This document shows, in pieces, positions 21,232 through 31,817 of a stretch of 36,804 bases of DNA (position 1 is its first letter; each line of letters opens with the position of its first letter). The notes beneath the pieces were generated by a model. The model saw only the letters and a list, made by a program, of their open reading frames with translations, was not told the origin of the DNA and ran no database searches. The stretch is from CAZGIF01 sp964526045 (lineage in GTDB: Bacteria > Patescibacteriota > Gracilibacteria > Absconditabacterales > Absconditicoccaceae), in the NCBI GenBank assembly GCA_964526045.1, contig CAZGIF010000008.1, positions 1-36,804 on the forward strand. Reading direction: 5' to 3'. Both the position numbers and the translations under genes were made by a program.

Positions 21232-21308
21232 AATCATCACTCGCTTGTAATACGCACTAGCAAAATATATACTTTATACAAAAAGTACTTTTATTTTCTA
21301 AATTCTTT

Positions 21309-22223
21309 ATGATTTCTCAATCTTTTTCTCCGTCTCCTATTGCAAAACCTATTCTTTTGTCTGGTCGTGAACCTGCAAAGCATTTAGAAGAGATAACTCG
21401 TCAATTTGTACAAAAACAATGACTGACGTGATCGTATGTCTGAATACTTTTTTTGTGAGACAATCCAGCATCTGCGACATATGTGTCAATGAAAGGTGCA
21501 TTTGCATCCAAAGTATGACTTGCTACCAAGGTGTTTGGGCAACTTGATTCGCCATTGCATGATGTACAAGCAGTGTACGATTGTATAGATATGCTCAACG
21601 CAGACGATTTGTGTGTGTGAATTTTGATCCAGCTTCCAGTACCAGACTTGTTTATGTCGGCGTTGCCTTCTTTTTTGTCTCGCGTTGCTCCACACAAAGA
21701 TATTGATGGGTTATGATGAATTGCGTTTGGAAAAGCAAGTATTTGATTGTTTGATTTTTTGCCTGCGACTCCAGCTGCGGTGATGGGATTGCTTGATCGA
21801 TACGATCTATGAGCTGTAAGAGGCAAAACTGTTACTATTTTGGGGCAAAGTAATCTTATTGGTAAGCCATTGGCGTATGCGTTGATGTGACGTGAAGCAA
21901 CGGTATATTCATACAATGCTTATTCAAATCCTGATGTTGTCAAAAAAACATGTCAACAGTCAGATATTATTATTTCTTGTACTGGAGTAGTTCATTTGAT
22001 TACTTCATCGTATGTTCGTACTGATAAAAGCCAAATTATAATTGATGTAGGATGGGGTAAAAAAGATGGAAAAGCAGTTGGTGATGTTGCACTTGACCAA
22101 ATCGCTCCACTTGTATGAGCATATACTCCATTGCCAGGATGAGTAGGACCTATGACAGTTGCAAATCTTTTTCACAATGTCAAAGTCTTGCGAGAACTTC
22201 ATAATGTAGCAAAACTTGTATAA
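21309..22223 (+). CDS. folD: Bifunctional methylenetetrahydrofolate dehydrogenase / methenyltetrahydrofolate cyclohydrolase
   Basis: 304 aa, within the normal range. Interconverts 5,10-methylene-, methenyl- and 10-formyl-THF with NADP. Nearly all FolD motifs are present: LGDNPASATYVSMKG with the catalytic lysine, GILIQLPVP, APHKDIDGL, LPATPAAVMGLL, TILGQSNLIGKPLAYALM for the dinucleotide, and the closing PLPGGVGPMTVANL. In that last motif the second glycine is written TGA, which is one of the clearest proofs of the code in this window. It is followed by a nucleotidyltransferase-like gene with a 1-bp gap, so the two form an operon. Confidence 0.96.
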
Positions 22224-22224
22224 T

Positions 22225-22881
22225 ATGGATTATGCAAATATGAGGTACGAAGATGCGTGCCGTTATTTTGATGCAAAGGTACATCAATTCGAACAATTAG
22301 AACGAAAAAAGCAAGCCTGACTAGATGTACGTCTTGTTTGAAGTGTTGCAGAGGGTTTAGGGGTTGTAGGACATAGTGATATAGACTTTGAGATTGTTAC
22401 CAATGATATTGCAGCAACGCTCAAAGATTTTGTTTCTCACTTGCTATTGTGTATGTGACGTCTCCCTCGCATCAAAAAATACACACTCAATAATTTTTAT
22501 GCTGATTATACTGATTTGCGTTCACACAAACAAAGCACTATGTGAACATCTTGATTGACGTTTGACAATCGTTTTTGGTTATGTCAAATTGTATGGTTTG
22601 ATGATGATAGTCTTACGTCTTCTACGCTGTATGATGTTATTATAACAGAGACTCAGTCTAGAATACCTGATGCTATAGTATGAGAATTTCAAGAATCTCA
22701 AAACAACAAAAAAAACGATATGTCCCTTTTCTATCTGCTCAAAGTATATGTGTACACAACGTATCCAAATTTTTGGCATCGTTGATATATGGTTCGTAAT
22801 GCCTTTGTGTCCTGAGTTCGTACGCAACAAGACATGGATGTGTATTTGTCTAGACACAATCGAAAGCAACTCAAAAAATAG
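22225..22881 (+). CDS. Nucleotidyltransferase-fold protein
   Basis: 218 aa. Residues 35-57 carry the minimal signature of the Pol-beta-type nucleotidyltransferase fold: VRLVGSVAEGLG (GS at 39-40) and HSDIDFEIV (D52-x-D54), the metal-binding aspartates. A third carboxylate could be in NFYADYTDLR. The rest is helical with many aromatic residues and no further motif I know. Proteins of this kind attach nucleotides to antibiotics, proteins or RNA; the target here is unknown. It begins 1 bp after folD ends and finishes 13 bp before the stop of the convergent pseudouridine synthase gene. Confidence 0.78.
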
Positions 22882-22894
22882 TATATATGTTATT

Positions 22895-23635
22895 TTAGTC
22901 AGACATAATTTTTTTCCAATTTCATTTTTTGATGTCTGCAAGAGAGAATGTGTCGATACTTGTTCTCATAAGATCTTTGACTTTGTATCCTAAAGCTCTC
23001 AAAAATCTTCTAATATGTCTTTTTTTTCATTCTGTAAGTGTTATCAGAAGTGTATGTTTTCCTCTTTTGCTAAAATATTTGATTTGAGATAAGCGTAAGA
23101 GATCAACTCATTTTTTTTTGGAATAAATTCTTTTGCCAAAATCATCTACAAATATACCAGTATATGCCAAATCGTAGTGAGAATTGTCAAATACTTTGTC
23201 AATAATGACTGTATATTCTTTTTTGATGTTTTTGGATGGATGCTCAAACTCGTGTACTGTTTCTGATGTGTTTGTCATCAAAACCAATCCATGACTGTTT
23301 CTATCAAGTCTTCAAATATAATACCAGCTATCTATGTATTCGGGTGGAAGTAATTCATAAATTGTTTTGTGAACCGGGTCTTGTTTGGAAACGACGTATC
23401 CTTTTGGTTTGTTTACCAAAATAAAACCGTGTTTTTTTTTCTTTTTTGTAATTTCTACAATAAAAACGAGTGGGGATTCTCACACACGTTTGATAGCTAC
23501 CATATCATTGTGATCTAATTCGTGACGTTTGTCAGAAATAAGATCGTTATTGACTGTTATTTGATCGTTTTTTAGATAATCAACGATGTGTCTTCTACTT
23601 AGTCAGTGTCATTGCAAATACGAAAGGATGTCCAT
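22895..23635 (-). CDS. RsuA/RluE-family RNA pseudouridine synthase
   Basis: 246 aa. Residues 1-50 are an S4 RNA-binding domain (MDILSYLQGHGLSRRHIVDYL ... NDLISDKRHELDHNDMV). The catalytic part opens with GFILVNKPKGYVVS and has GRLDRNSHGLVLMTN with catalytic aspartate D111. The typical RsuA-branch ending follows: TLTEGKKRHIRRFLRALGY and LMRTSIDTFSL. The enzyme turns a specific uridine of rRNA into pseudouridine; which one (16S U516 for RsuA, 23S sites for RluB/E/F) cannot be decided. The glycine of GRLD is TGA. Convergent with the upstream operon and divergent from the AlaRS-like gene. Confidence 0.92.
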
Positions 23636-23733
23636 AATGTTTGTCAGGGGTTATATACCAAAAATAAGCGTTGCATATGTTATCCTGATATGTATACAAA
23701 AAGCAATAACTTTTTTAGTATTTGTCAAAGAAA

Positions 23734-24669
23734 ATGCATTGAGTGGTAGATAAAAAAAGAAGACAAGCCTGCATGAGAGCCCATACAGCGACGCATTTGC
23801 TTCATGCACAATTGAGTGTAATTTTTCCTCAAACAAAACAAGCATGATCATGGGTTGGAGAAGATCAATTAAGATTCGATTTTGCTGCTGATAGAATGCT
23901 AACACCACAAGAAATCGACACTATCCAAGCGACAATGCAAGATATTTTGGCACAAGATTTTGTTGTAACAACGCAAGAAATGTCATACACAGAAGCTGTA
24001 GCATCCTGAGCAAAAGCGTTTTTTGAAGAAAAATATGCTGACACGGTGAGAGTTGTGTCTATTGTTGATAATGACGTCCAAAAACAAGTAAGTGTAGAGC
24101 TTTGTTGAGGATTACATGTAGCTTCTACATGACATATTGGTGCTTTTTGTATTGTCAAACAAGAGGCAGTCGCATCTTGAATCAAAAGAATCACTGCTAT
24201 GACATGACCTCGTGTTGTAGAAAAAATATTTGAACAATCATCGTTGCTCCATACAATCATGGATAATATTGGTGTCAAATCAGAATCACAACTTCTTGAT
24301 AAGTTAGAAAAAACTCTCAAAGAACATACAGATCTTCAACAATCAGTTGTTTCTTTGCAAACACAACTGTTGCATACAACGTTACAATCAATCTCTTCTC
24401 CACATCACGATGTATTTGATATGATTGTTGTTGTGGATACTTATGAACATTTACAATCAGTTGATTTTAAAGATATCGTCAATGCAACAAAACAATTTTT
24501 TGAACAAAAAAACGTATTGGTGTATGCCAATTCCTGAAACTTTGCATTAATTATGCAAAAAGGAAACGTCTCTGCAAAAGAGTACGCACAACAACACGCA
24601 TTGCGTGGTGGATGAAGTGATACGTTGTTACAAGGAAAATCTGATAAAGAAACGTTATTACAACTATAA
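23734..24669 (+). CDS. Free-standing alanyl-tRNA editing protein with AlaRS C-terminal (DHHA1-like) domain
   Basis: 311 aa, corresponding to the C-terminal half of alanyl-tRNA synthetase without the aminoacylation domain. Residues 1-170 are the editing domain: RAHTATHLLHAQL with zinc ligands H17 and H21, then SVELCGGLHVAST with C124 and H128 (canonical CGGxH), and IGAFCIVKQEAVASGIKRITA. A coiled-coil link (residues about 185-215, SQLLDKLEKTLKEHTDLQ) leads to a C-Ala/DHHA1-like end with NFALIMQKG and HALRGGGSDTLLQGKSD, which matches the GGRGGG motif of AlaRS. It should hydrolyse mischarged Ser- or Gly-tRNA(Ala). Start ATG 23734 is in frame and keeps the short segment that precedes HTATH in AlaRS. 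No aminoacylation half lies nearby. Confidence 0.88.
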
Positions 24670-24716
24670 TGTTTTTTTATGCATTCTTAGATGTTTTTTT
24701 ATTCAAGATGTAGCAT

Positions 24717-25289
24717 ATGACACAAGATACCCAACATACTAACAAAACTACTCCTCACGTCAAAAATTATATTCACGCCATTGTCTATACTACAATATGA
24801 ATTATGTCAGCAGTATATTTTTTCCTTTCTGTTCGTTATGTCTTTGCTCCTTTGTGAGAAAAAATGAGAGAACAAGCACGGACAGTGACTGGCGTTGTTG
24901 AAGATTGATACGCTACTTGATCAGATTTGTGTTTGAGAGAGACGTGTTTTGGTATAGAATATGCAATTACTGCAGAACAAAAAGAACAAGGACTTATGTG
25001 AAGAGAGGAGTTATGAGTTTTGTCGTGAATGCTTTTTGTGTATGATGAGCCGTCAAACTATCGTTTTTGGATGAAAAATACATTGATTCCTTTGGATATG
25101 TTGTGGCTTGATCAGAACTATACAACAGTCTATATACATCAAAATGCTCAGCCATGTACAGCGCAGATTTGTCCTTCATATGGACCAGACACTGTCGCTG
25201 CATCGTATGTACTAGAACTTAATGGGTGAGTGGTAGAACAATACGGAATAAACATATGAGATACGTTTGTTCTTACATCAAGCAACTAA
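24717..25289 (+). CDS. DUF192 family protein, membrane anchored
   Basis: 190 aa. Transmembrane segment at about residues 17-38 (IHAIVYTTIGIMSAVYFFLS). The DUF192 domain follows: CFGIEYAITAEQKEQGLMGREEL, then GMLFVYDEPSNYRFWMKNT, then PLDMLWLDQNYTTVYIHQNAQPC and VLELNGGVVEQYGINIGD. The order is that of the family, a small secreted or membrane-bound beta-barrel of unknown function. Three cysteines in the outer part (PCTAQICPSYG plus RETCFG) could form a disulfide. It lies 47 bp after the AlaRS-like gene and may be co-transcribed. Confidence 0.92.
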
Positions 25290-25325
25290 TTGTGTATACT
25301 GAATCTAGTATTTTACCTATATTTC

Positions 25326-25331
25326 TATAAT
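25326..25331 (+). promoter_or_regulatory. Candidate -10 box before beta-solenoid membrane protein
   Basis: TATAAT, 4 nt before ATG 25336, implying a leaderless or nearly leaderless transcript. No -35 match. Confidence 0.35.
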
Positions 25332-25335
25332 TTCC

Positions 25336-26472
25336 ATGATCTCAACTGTTTTCAAATCTTCAATTGTCAGTTATTTTTTTGTATGTTTGCTTTTTGTGCT
25401 AGGTGTGTGATGCTTTACTATTGCAACATCATCTGTATCTGCTGCTGATATGGAGCGCTGAATAGCGAGGTTTGAATCAAATAAAGATGTGTATCTCGCT
25501 TGAGGTGATATTTTTCTTGATTTGATTGAGTGAGATGCTTTTGTTGCATGATCTCGTATTGTGGTTGATAATGCTTTGTGATGAGATATGTTTGCTGCTG
25601 CCAATACTGTTATGGTTTCTGAAGCTGTTGCAGATGATGTGAGAATTGCAGCAGGAAATGTTATTGTTTCTAGTATAATTGGTTGAGATCTTATTGTTTT
25701 CGGTTCTGATATTGTTTTGCAAACAGGTTCTGTGGTGTCGTGAAATCTTATTGTTTTTGGGTGAAAGGTTCGTATTGCATGACAAGTTGTATGAACAACG
25801 TATATTCGTGCTGAACGTATTGATATGCAATGATCATTTGGAGACGATGTAGATGTACATGCAGAAAAAGAGTTTTTGCTTGCTCAAGATAGCAACATTG
25901 TAGGTGATCTCACATACGTATCGTACCAAGAAGTTATGACAGAAGATATTGTTTCATGAGAAGTTTCTTATACCCAAAAACTCAAATCTTCAAAAAACGA
26001 AAATGAAAGACATTCTCTATGATTTTGATTTTTTTTCTTCTTTAAAATTATTTGATTTTTGTTTTTGCTTATAGCTGGTTGATTATTGTTGCGTTTTTTG
26101 CCAAAAGTACGAGAAAGCCTTGCTCTCATTATCAAAAAAAATCCTACTGACTCCGGTCTGATGTGACTTGCAGTGATGGTGGGGTTGCCTGTTGTGAGTA
26201 TTGCATTGATGATTAGTATTATTTGAATACCAGTGTGATTGGTTTGATTTGCTTTGTATGCAATTTTATGGTTGACGGCAAGTGTACTTGGTGTTGTCGT
26301 AAGTACGAAATTTCTTATCCTCACAACAAAAAACAAGCTTTCGTCCACACGGAGTCAGATACTTGTTTTTGTTCTACTTTGTGCATTGTTTACATTGATA
26401 TGATGGTTGTCAGTTGTGTCTAGTCTTTTTGTGTGGTGAGCAATATGTTTAAGGTTGCAAAAGAGTGAGTAG
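25336..26472 (+). CDS. Exported beta-solenoid protein with C-terminal multi-helix membrane domain
   Basis: 378 aa. An N-terminal signal or anchor (VSYFFVCLLFVLGVGCF) is followed by about 170 residues of short hydrophobic strands alternating with glycine or aspartate turns: GGDIFLDLIEGDAFVAGSR, GGDMFAAANTVMV, DDVRIAAGNVIVSSIIGGD, SGNLIVFGGKVRIAGQVVG. This is the bactofilin/polymer-forming pattern of a right-handed solenoid. After a charged linker come four hydrophobic helices (FKIIGFLFLLIAGGLLL; LMGLAVMVGLPVVSIALMI; LVGFALYAILWLTASVLG; ILVFVLLCALFTLIGWL). Membrane proteins with a bactofilin-like ectodomain may scaffold the envelope. About a third of the glycines are TGA. It ends 5 bp before the stop of the convergent gene. 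Confidence 0.82.
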
Positions 26473-26477
26473 GAAGG

Positions 26478-27965
26478 TTATATATCACAAACACTAGCGT
26501 CACTTAACATTCTGTATGTTTCAAAAAGTTTTACTGCTTTTGCATAATACGAGAGTCATTCGTATGAGAGATGAATAGTTTCTATGATTTGTCTCAAATC
26601 TTGGAGTTCTTTTGATTTGGATGCATTTGCTGTGTCTATTTCTCAAATTGATTTGATATCTGCATCTATTTGGCTAAGAGCATCTTCTACAGTTAGTGCA
26701 TGTTGGTCTTTATAACATGTTTTTCAAAGTTCTACGGAGATTTGTTCTACTTCTTCTGGTGGGATTCATTTTCCGTGAATTGTTAGTCATATTTTTCAGT
26801 TAAATTCAGTTGATTCGCTTATGAGTTTTGCAGAACGCGCTTTGTCAAAGTTAAACTCTGTTATTTTGATGATTGGTGGAATATTTTGCAAAAATATTCT
26901 AAATGCTTCTACTTTGTTGACTCAAGCATCACTTATACTATACGCCAAGTATGGTATAGATCTAAATTTTTCTCTAAATAAATAATAACACTTTTCTGTT
27001 TTTGCAACTTTGCATCATGCAGATTTTTTGATTGCTTCGTCAATAATATCTTCAGTTATAAGAGGATTTGCTGGCATTCATGGAAGAATGACTTCTTCTT
27101 TTGATATATCGGTTTCTTCTTGCACGTTTTTTGTCTCTCATAATCGATTGTACATATAATATCCAAGTTTTTTATCGATATCTTCTTCTGTTTCCATTGC
27201 TCATGGACCTGTGATTGCAGCAATATCTTCGTTTTTTTGATTTTTGATCTCTTCTCGAAGATAGTGAGTAAACTCATTAATCAATGCAATATTTTCTTTG
27301 TTTGAAGTACTTGAAAGCTTTTCTACCAATAACAAGAATGAACGTTTGCTAGGGGAGGTAAATGAAAGTGAAATCGGTATGGTATAGAGTCAGTTGACTT
27401 GTTCTTGTATTGGATTTATCGTAATATTTGTAATTTCATTAAACTGAGCTCTATCTCACACATCCTTAAAAAAGTTACTCCATCTTGTGATCAAATATAG
27501 ATCTGTATATTGATTTCTTTCCAAAAATTTTCTTCAAATGAGTTCTGTATCTATAAGATTTGTATAAGGATTTCTTCGTATATTGAGGGGGGGGAGGTAG
27601 ACATATTGCATAAAGTTGTCATATGGACTATGCAAAACTTCATAGTAATCATCGTACCTTTTTTGTTCTTCTTTGATTTCTTTGTTGGTTGCAACAATAT
27701 CATCTAGTGTTCTTCGGTTTATCATTCTTGCTTCAGTTGTTTTGTTTGTCGCAACACTACTTGTGTCATAATATGTCAATAGTCTTAGCTGAGCGTTTTT
27801 TGCATTCATGCTCGAGTAGTTGATAACTAATTTTACGCACAAAAAAATACATGCACCAACAACACAAACAAATAAGAATGTAATAATTGTATTTTGTTTC
27901 TTGAGGATATCTTGTTTGGTGATGGGGTTTTTGAGTGCTGGTGTAGTGATTGCTTTTGTTTCCAT
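26478..27965 (-). CDS. Bitopic membrane protein, PilO-like layout
   Basis: 495 aa. Short cytoplasmic N-terminus, one transmembrane segment at about 24-46 (TIITFLFVCVVGACIFLCVK), a helical coiled-coil part (LDDIVATNKEIKEEQKRYDD), then two alpha/beta units. The first has GLYTIPISLSFTSPSKRSFL and LLLVEKLSS, and the second FRIFLQNIPPIIKITEFNFD. A strand for a small-molecule-free ferredoxin-like fold after a coiled coil is how PilO/GspM proteins are built, so a role in type IV pilus assembly is possible, but no sequence signature proves it. Start at ATG 27965 is preferred over an in-frame ATG at 28040, which would overlap the upstream gene by 38 bp. It follows 28003-29694 closely and is likely in the same operon. 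Confidence 0.72.
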
Positions 27966-28002
27966 GCAAAGACACAAAAAAGGTAAAGAAGAGAGTGTAA
28001 TA

Positions 28003-29694
28003 TTATTGTGTTGAGTCTTGTTCTCATATTGTAATTTCATCTACTGGTTGCTCTTGGTTTTGTGGAGGAGGTGTGGCTCATGTTGCTACTGTAGATCAAG
28101 TCGCTGTAGTTGTTGATCCAGTTGCTGCTTCTGGAGTGATATTTGTTGTTACTCATATTCCTTTTTCTTCTTGGAGGTTTTCTCCTGTGTTTGTACTTCA
28201 ACTACCAGATTTTGATTCGTTTGCTGTCCCAAAAAACTCTAAATCTACATCCAAGCTTTCTCCCAAGAACGAAGGTTCTTTTTTGTCTGTAAAGTCAGCA
28301 ATTTCTTGTTCAAGTTCTCTAATCTCTTCTCTTTTGGGTGGGATGAAATCAAATATTTCTCTTTCCACTGACTTTTGTAGAGGAATAGAAAAAGATCTGA
28401 CAGAATTGTGCACAACAATTGGTATTCATCATACTTCTATTTCTTGTTTGTTTATTTTCATATTATCAACGATTATTTGTTCTCAAATGATAAACTTACT
28501 TTCTTTGAGTTGGTTAATAATATTTGTCAAAACAAAGATATGTGGATTGAGTATCCCTTTGTTGATAAGTGCTAGTTCATCTTCTTGTAGTGTGTTTACT
28601 GTAATTTTAAAAGAGAGTGTTTGGGCGTCTGGGTTGAATCTATCAAACGTGATAGCAAGACTTGGAAAGTTTGATTCTGATAGTTTGTCATCTATAAATC
28701 AAAACAATGATTTAAATAATGTTGTATCTACTTTTGAATCAGGCTCATAAAAAGTAAAGTAATTATCAAAATCTCAAATAACGTCACACTTTTTCGCATC
28801 TTCGAATGGATTCATATAACATGATTTGAGATAGTTCGTGATGTCGATTTCAGATCTTTTGTTAAAAAATTTCATATACGTTAGTAATTCATCTTGAGGT
28901 ATATTATAAATACGAGAAAACTGTCCAATAAATGTATCTAATAGTCAAAATACTTTGAGTGCAGTAGAAAACTTTATAGTTTCTAGTGAAAGTAATGATC
29001 TTTGTAGAGATACTTTATTGTCATCTAGTTCTAATAATTCATGCAAATCTTTACTAAAGAATCAATATTGTCCAATTTCACTTTTTTTGTTATTGATTTG
29101 ATTGTCTAGTGAGACTGTTTCGCTTATGATTGATGCAAATAACTCGTTAAGGATTCTTTTTTTGTGAACATAATTGATGTCTTTTGCATCTACAATTTGT
29201 TGGATAGTACTTGTTGCTTCTGGTCATACTTTTTGTAAGTTGTTGTAATAGTCGAAATTATATAATGGTATAATATCGTTGATTTGCTTTTCGTATTCTT
29301 CATACATTGTGACATATTGCATACTTTCATACGGGACTGATTTTTCTTGATATTGATCAAAATACCAGCTTGCATAAAAAAACACAGATCAGAATATACA
29401 ACATAAGAAAATTACTCCTAATTTCATATTTATGCTTCATTGTGAGACAGGTTTCGACTCTTCACTCGTGTCTGAGCTGTTTTTGATCGCTCAGGTATAA
29501 CGTACCTTGTTGTCTGATAAATTTTTTGTATCAGTTGGTTTTGATTCTGTTTCAACTTTTGGTGCTGCTGAAAATCATCACATTGCAGGTTTGGACTCGG
29601 TTCCAATTGCTGGGGTTGTGTTTTGTGCTGCTGTTTCTGGTGGTGTTACAGCTTCTTCTGTTGATGATGCTTTAAACTGAAATCACATATACAT
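28003..29694 (-). CDS. Bitopic membrane protein with Pro/Thr-rich tails, partner of 26478-27965
   Basis: 563 aa. Residues 1-89 are cytoplasmic, disordered and rich in Pro, Thr, Glu and Ala. A transmembrane segment lies at about 92-110 (LGVIFLCCIFGSVFFYASW). The outer part is helical (KKRILNELFASIISETVSLD), followed by an alpha/beta unit (LAITFDRFNPDAQTLSFKIT, VLTNIINQLKESKFIIG, IVVHNSVRSFSIPLQ). The last 70 residues are again disordered with TGSTTTATG repeats and a PPPQNQEQP stretch. The layout (short tail, membrane helix, coiled coil, ferredoxin-like domain) matches PilN/PilO-class proteins only in outline. It is divergent from 29889. Confidence 0.74.
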
Positions 29695-29888
29695 GTGTTG
29701 ATATAAAACAGATTATTTTGTATAGTATATTTGATTTGTTTGTATTCGTCAAATTTTGTAAAGGTTTTTTTGTAAGAGTGTTGGCATATTCATGATAATG
29801 GATTATAATAACATGATTTTGCAAAATATATTGACATTGTTTGTTTAAATTGTATATTATTTATATATTTATCTTTTTACTTGTGTCT

Positions 29889-30524
29889 ATGATAAAAAGA
29901 ATTCTCTTTTTCTTGGCTCTCTTGTTTATTATTTTTGTGATAATTCGTATCGTTAATAAAGATTTTACCGATAGGGTTATTTCTTATATTCAAGATATTG
30001 AGTTGTTTAGTTCTCGTACAACTGTAGAAAAAGTAAATCCAGAAGAGGAGTGATCTACAATTATTGTTGAAACCATAACATTAGACGAAAAAAACAATGA
30101 AATTATTTTGTCTGACACTGATGACAGTATAGATTCTGAATGATTGTCCGGATCTTCTTGAATGACATGATCTGTTGTTTCTTGATCGGTAGGTACTGGT
30201 TCAACAAAATCAAATATCGTAGAAACAAAAAACCCTTCATCTCCAATTCTTCAAAATACATGAGTAACTATACTTTCTGGTAAAAATACTTCATGAACAA
30301 TTATAGATACGACAAATCAGACATCTCTTACGCAAACACTAGATAAAGATGATATAAAACAAGCCGTTCGTGAAGTTATTAATGACATGATAAAAGAAAG
30401 TTCTTCACAAACAACATCGAGCCAATCTACAACAACTGCGACAACACCAACTACGACAACACAAAACTCAACAGCGTCAGATGAAACATCTTTAAGATAT
30501 TTTTTGCAAAATATAGATAGATAG
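29889..30524 (+). CDS. Membrane-anchored, Ser/Thr-rich low-complexity protein
   Basis: 211 aa from ATG 29889 (the frame is also open from a TTG at 29841, which would add 16 hydrophobic residues). Residues 3-20 are a membrane anchor (RILFFLALLFIIFVIIRI). The rest is low complexity: acidic (NPEEEG, DTDDSIDSEG), then Ser/Gly/Thr-rich (SGSSGMTGSVVSGSVGTGS), a short helical piece (DDIKQAVREVINDMIKES), and a Thr/Gln-rich tail (SSQTTSSQSTTTATTPTTTT). Probably a disordered surface or periplasmic stalk. No family recognised. Confidence 0.7.
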
Positions 30525-30592
30525 TTTTGTTTTTTGTTGCAATATCTGTACAAGTTTGTATAGTGATTGGAGTTTTATACTAACAACATAGC

Positions 30593-31003
30593 ATGTTTGA
30601 TATTTTGAAAAGATCAATAGTTTCTATTGTTTGAGGTGCGTTTTTGATATACTTGGGTTTTTTGTTTGCACATGGTACTGCTATTGTCGCTTCAGAGATC
30701 CTAGAATATAATACAGTTATGTATATATTTTTGTTTGTATTAGTTGGTTTTTTTACGGTTGTGTATGGAGTATATCCGATTTCAATGCGTATGCAAAAAG
30801 CAACATTGTTTGCAGTAGGAATTGTGTGTATTTTTGTATGATATACGTATTTGGTTGATGATATAACATCTGACGTGTATGTGTCTGACTTTGTTAGACT
30901 TTTGTGAGTGCTTATTGTGTTATTTGGTGCAACATGATCCCTTATTACCAAAAAAGTAAAAAAACAACTAGAGGACAAGAATATAGAAATTATTGAAGTA
31001 TAG
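30593..31003 (+). CDS. Small four-helix membrane protein
   Basis: 136 aa with four hydrophobic helices (IVGGAFLIYLGFLFAHG; VMYIFLFVLVGFFTVVYGVY; ATLFAVGIVCIFVGYTYLV; FVRLLGVLIVLFGATGSLI) and a charged C-terminus (KKVKKQLEDKNIEIIEV). No residue pattern of a known transporter or enzyme. It lies 68 bp after the Ser/Thr-rich protein and 32 bp before lemA, so the three genes may be one operon. A TATACT box is found 11 nt before the ATG. Confidence 0.75.
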
Positions 31004-31035
31004 TCATCTTTTTTACTATTTAAATTTTTTTGATT

Positions 31036-31647
31036 ATGGAAACAACTTCTGAGGCGATTACTACTCAAGCTACAACGTGAGGTGCGTCAATTTGATTAGG
31101 TGGTATTTTGTTGGTCGTGCTTGCTATTGTTGCGTGATATTTGATAGTGCTCTACAACAAACTTATCAAACTTAGAACTCAAGTAGAGAATGCTTTTTCT
31201 GATGTAGATGTACACCTAAAATCAAGATTTAACTTAGTAGAAAATCTTGTTCAAACTGTCAAAGGATATGCAACTCACGAACAAGAATTGCTAGAAAATG
31301 TAACAAAAGCTAGATCTATCTACAACAATGCTACTGGTCCAGACGAAAAAATTGAAGCTGACAACATGTTGACGTGAACACTCAAAACATTGTTTTCTGT
31401 AGCTGAATCTTATCCTGATCTCAAAGCGAACGCAAGTTTCTTGTCTTTGCAACAAAAACTATCTGATCTTGAAGAAAATATTGCTTGAGCAAGAAGATAC
31501 TACAATGCTGCAGTTAAAGACTTCAACATAACATTACAAAGTTTTCCTGCAAATCTTATATGAGGAATACTTTGATTTACTATCAAAAAGTTTTTCGAAA
31601 TCGCAGAAGCTGAAAAAGCTGTGCCAAAAGTTGATTTTGGAGCATAA
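31036..31647 (+). CDS. lemA: LemA family membrane protein
   Basis: 203 aa, standard LemA length. N-terminal membrane segment about residues 19-38 (LGGILLVVLAIVAGYLIVLY), then the conserved helical bundle: NKLIKLRTQVENAFSDVDVH, LKSRFNLVENLVQTVKGYA, HEQELLENVTKARS, FLSLQQKLSDLEENIAGARR with YYNAAVKDFN, and the closing FFEIAEAEKAVPKVDF, the family's signature ending. LemA proteins are widespread; their function is unsettled. A terminator lies 33 bp after the stop. Confidence 0.96.
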
Positions 31648-31680
31648 ACATAATCTGTTTACAAAAAATACAATACTGAG

Positions 31681-31711
31681 AAATGACTTGCATTGTGCTT
31701 GTCATTTTTTA
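31681..31711 (+). terminator. Rho-independent terminator after lemA
   Basis: AAATGAC / GTCATTT stem, 13-nt loop, then T6. The stem is short (7 bp) but the position, 33 bp after the lemA stop, fits. Confidence 0.65.
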
Positions 31712-31770
31712 TATTATATATGTAATATTTTTTCAAATCACATTGAGAAGTATGACGTATATTATAGTGT

Positions 31771-31799
31771 CTTGACGCGAAAGCGGTCAGATTTTTTTT
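31771..31799 (+). promoter_or_regulatory. Hairpin upstream of lipoprotein 1 (CTGAC/GTCAG family)
   Basis: CT(T)GAC-GC-GAAA-GC-GGTCAG, a stem with one bulged T and one bulged G and a GAAA tetraloop, followed by T8. It lies 28 bp before ATG 31818. Because lemA already has its own terminator 80 bp upstream, this hairpin may be a leader attenuator rather than an end-of-gene terminator. Confidence 0.5.
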
Positions 31800-31817
31800 A
31801 TTAATTAAGTTTAGAGA

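Noticed and set aside
21401..21916. Minus-strand frame of 171 codons
   Set aside because: Antisense to folD, which has all family motifs.
28073..28750. Plus-strand frame of 225 codons
   Set aside because: Antisense to the 563-aa membrane protein, whose frame is open over its full length with code 25.
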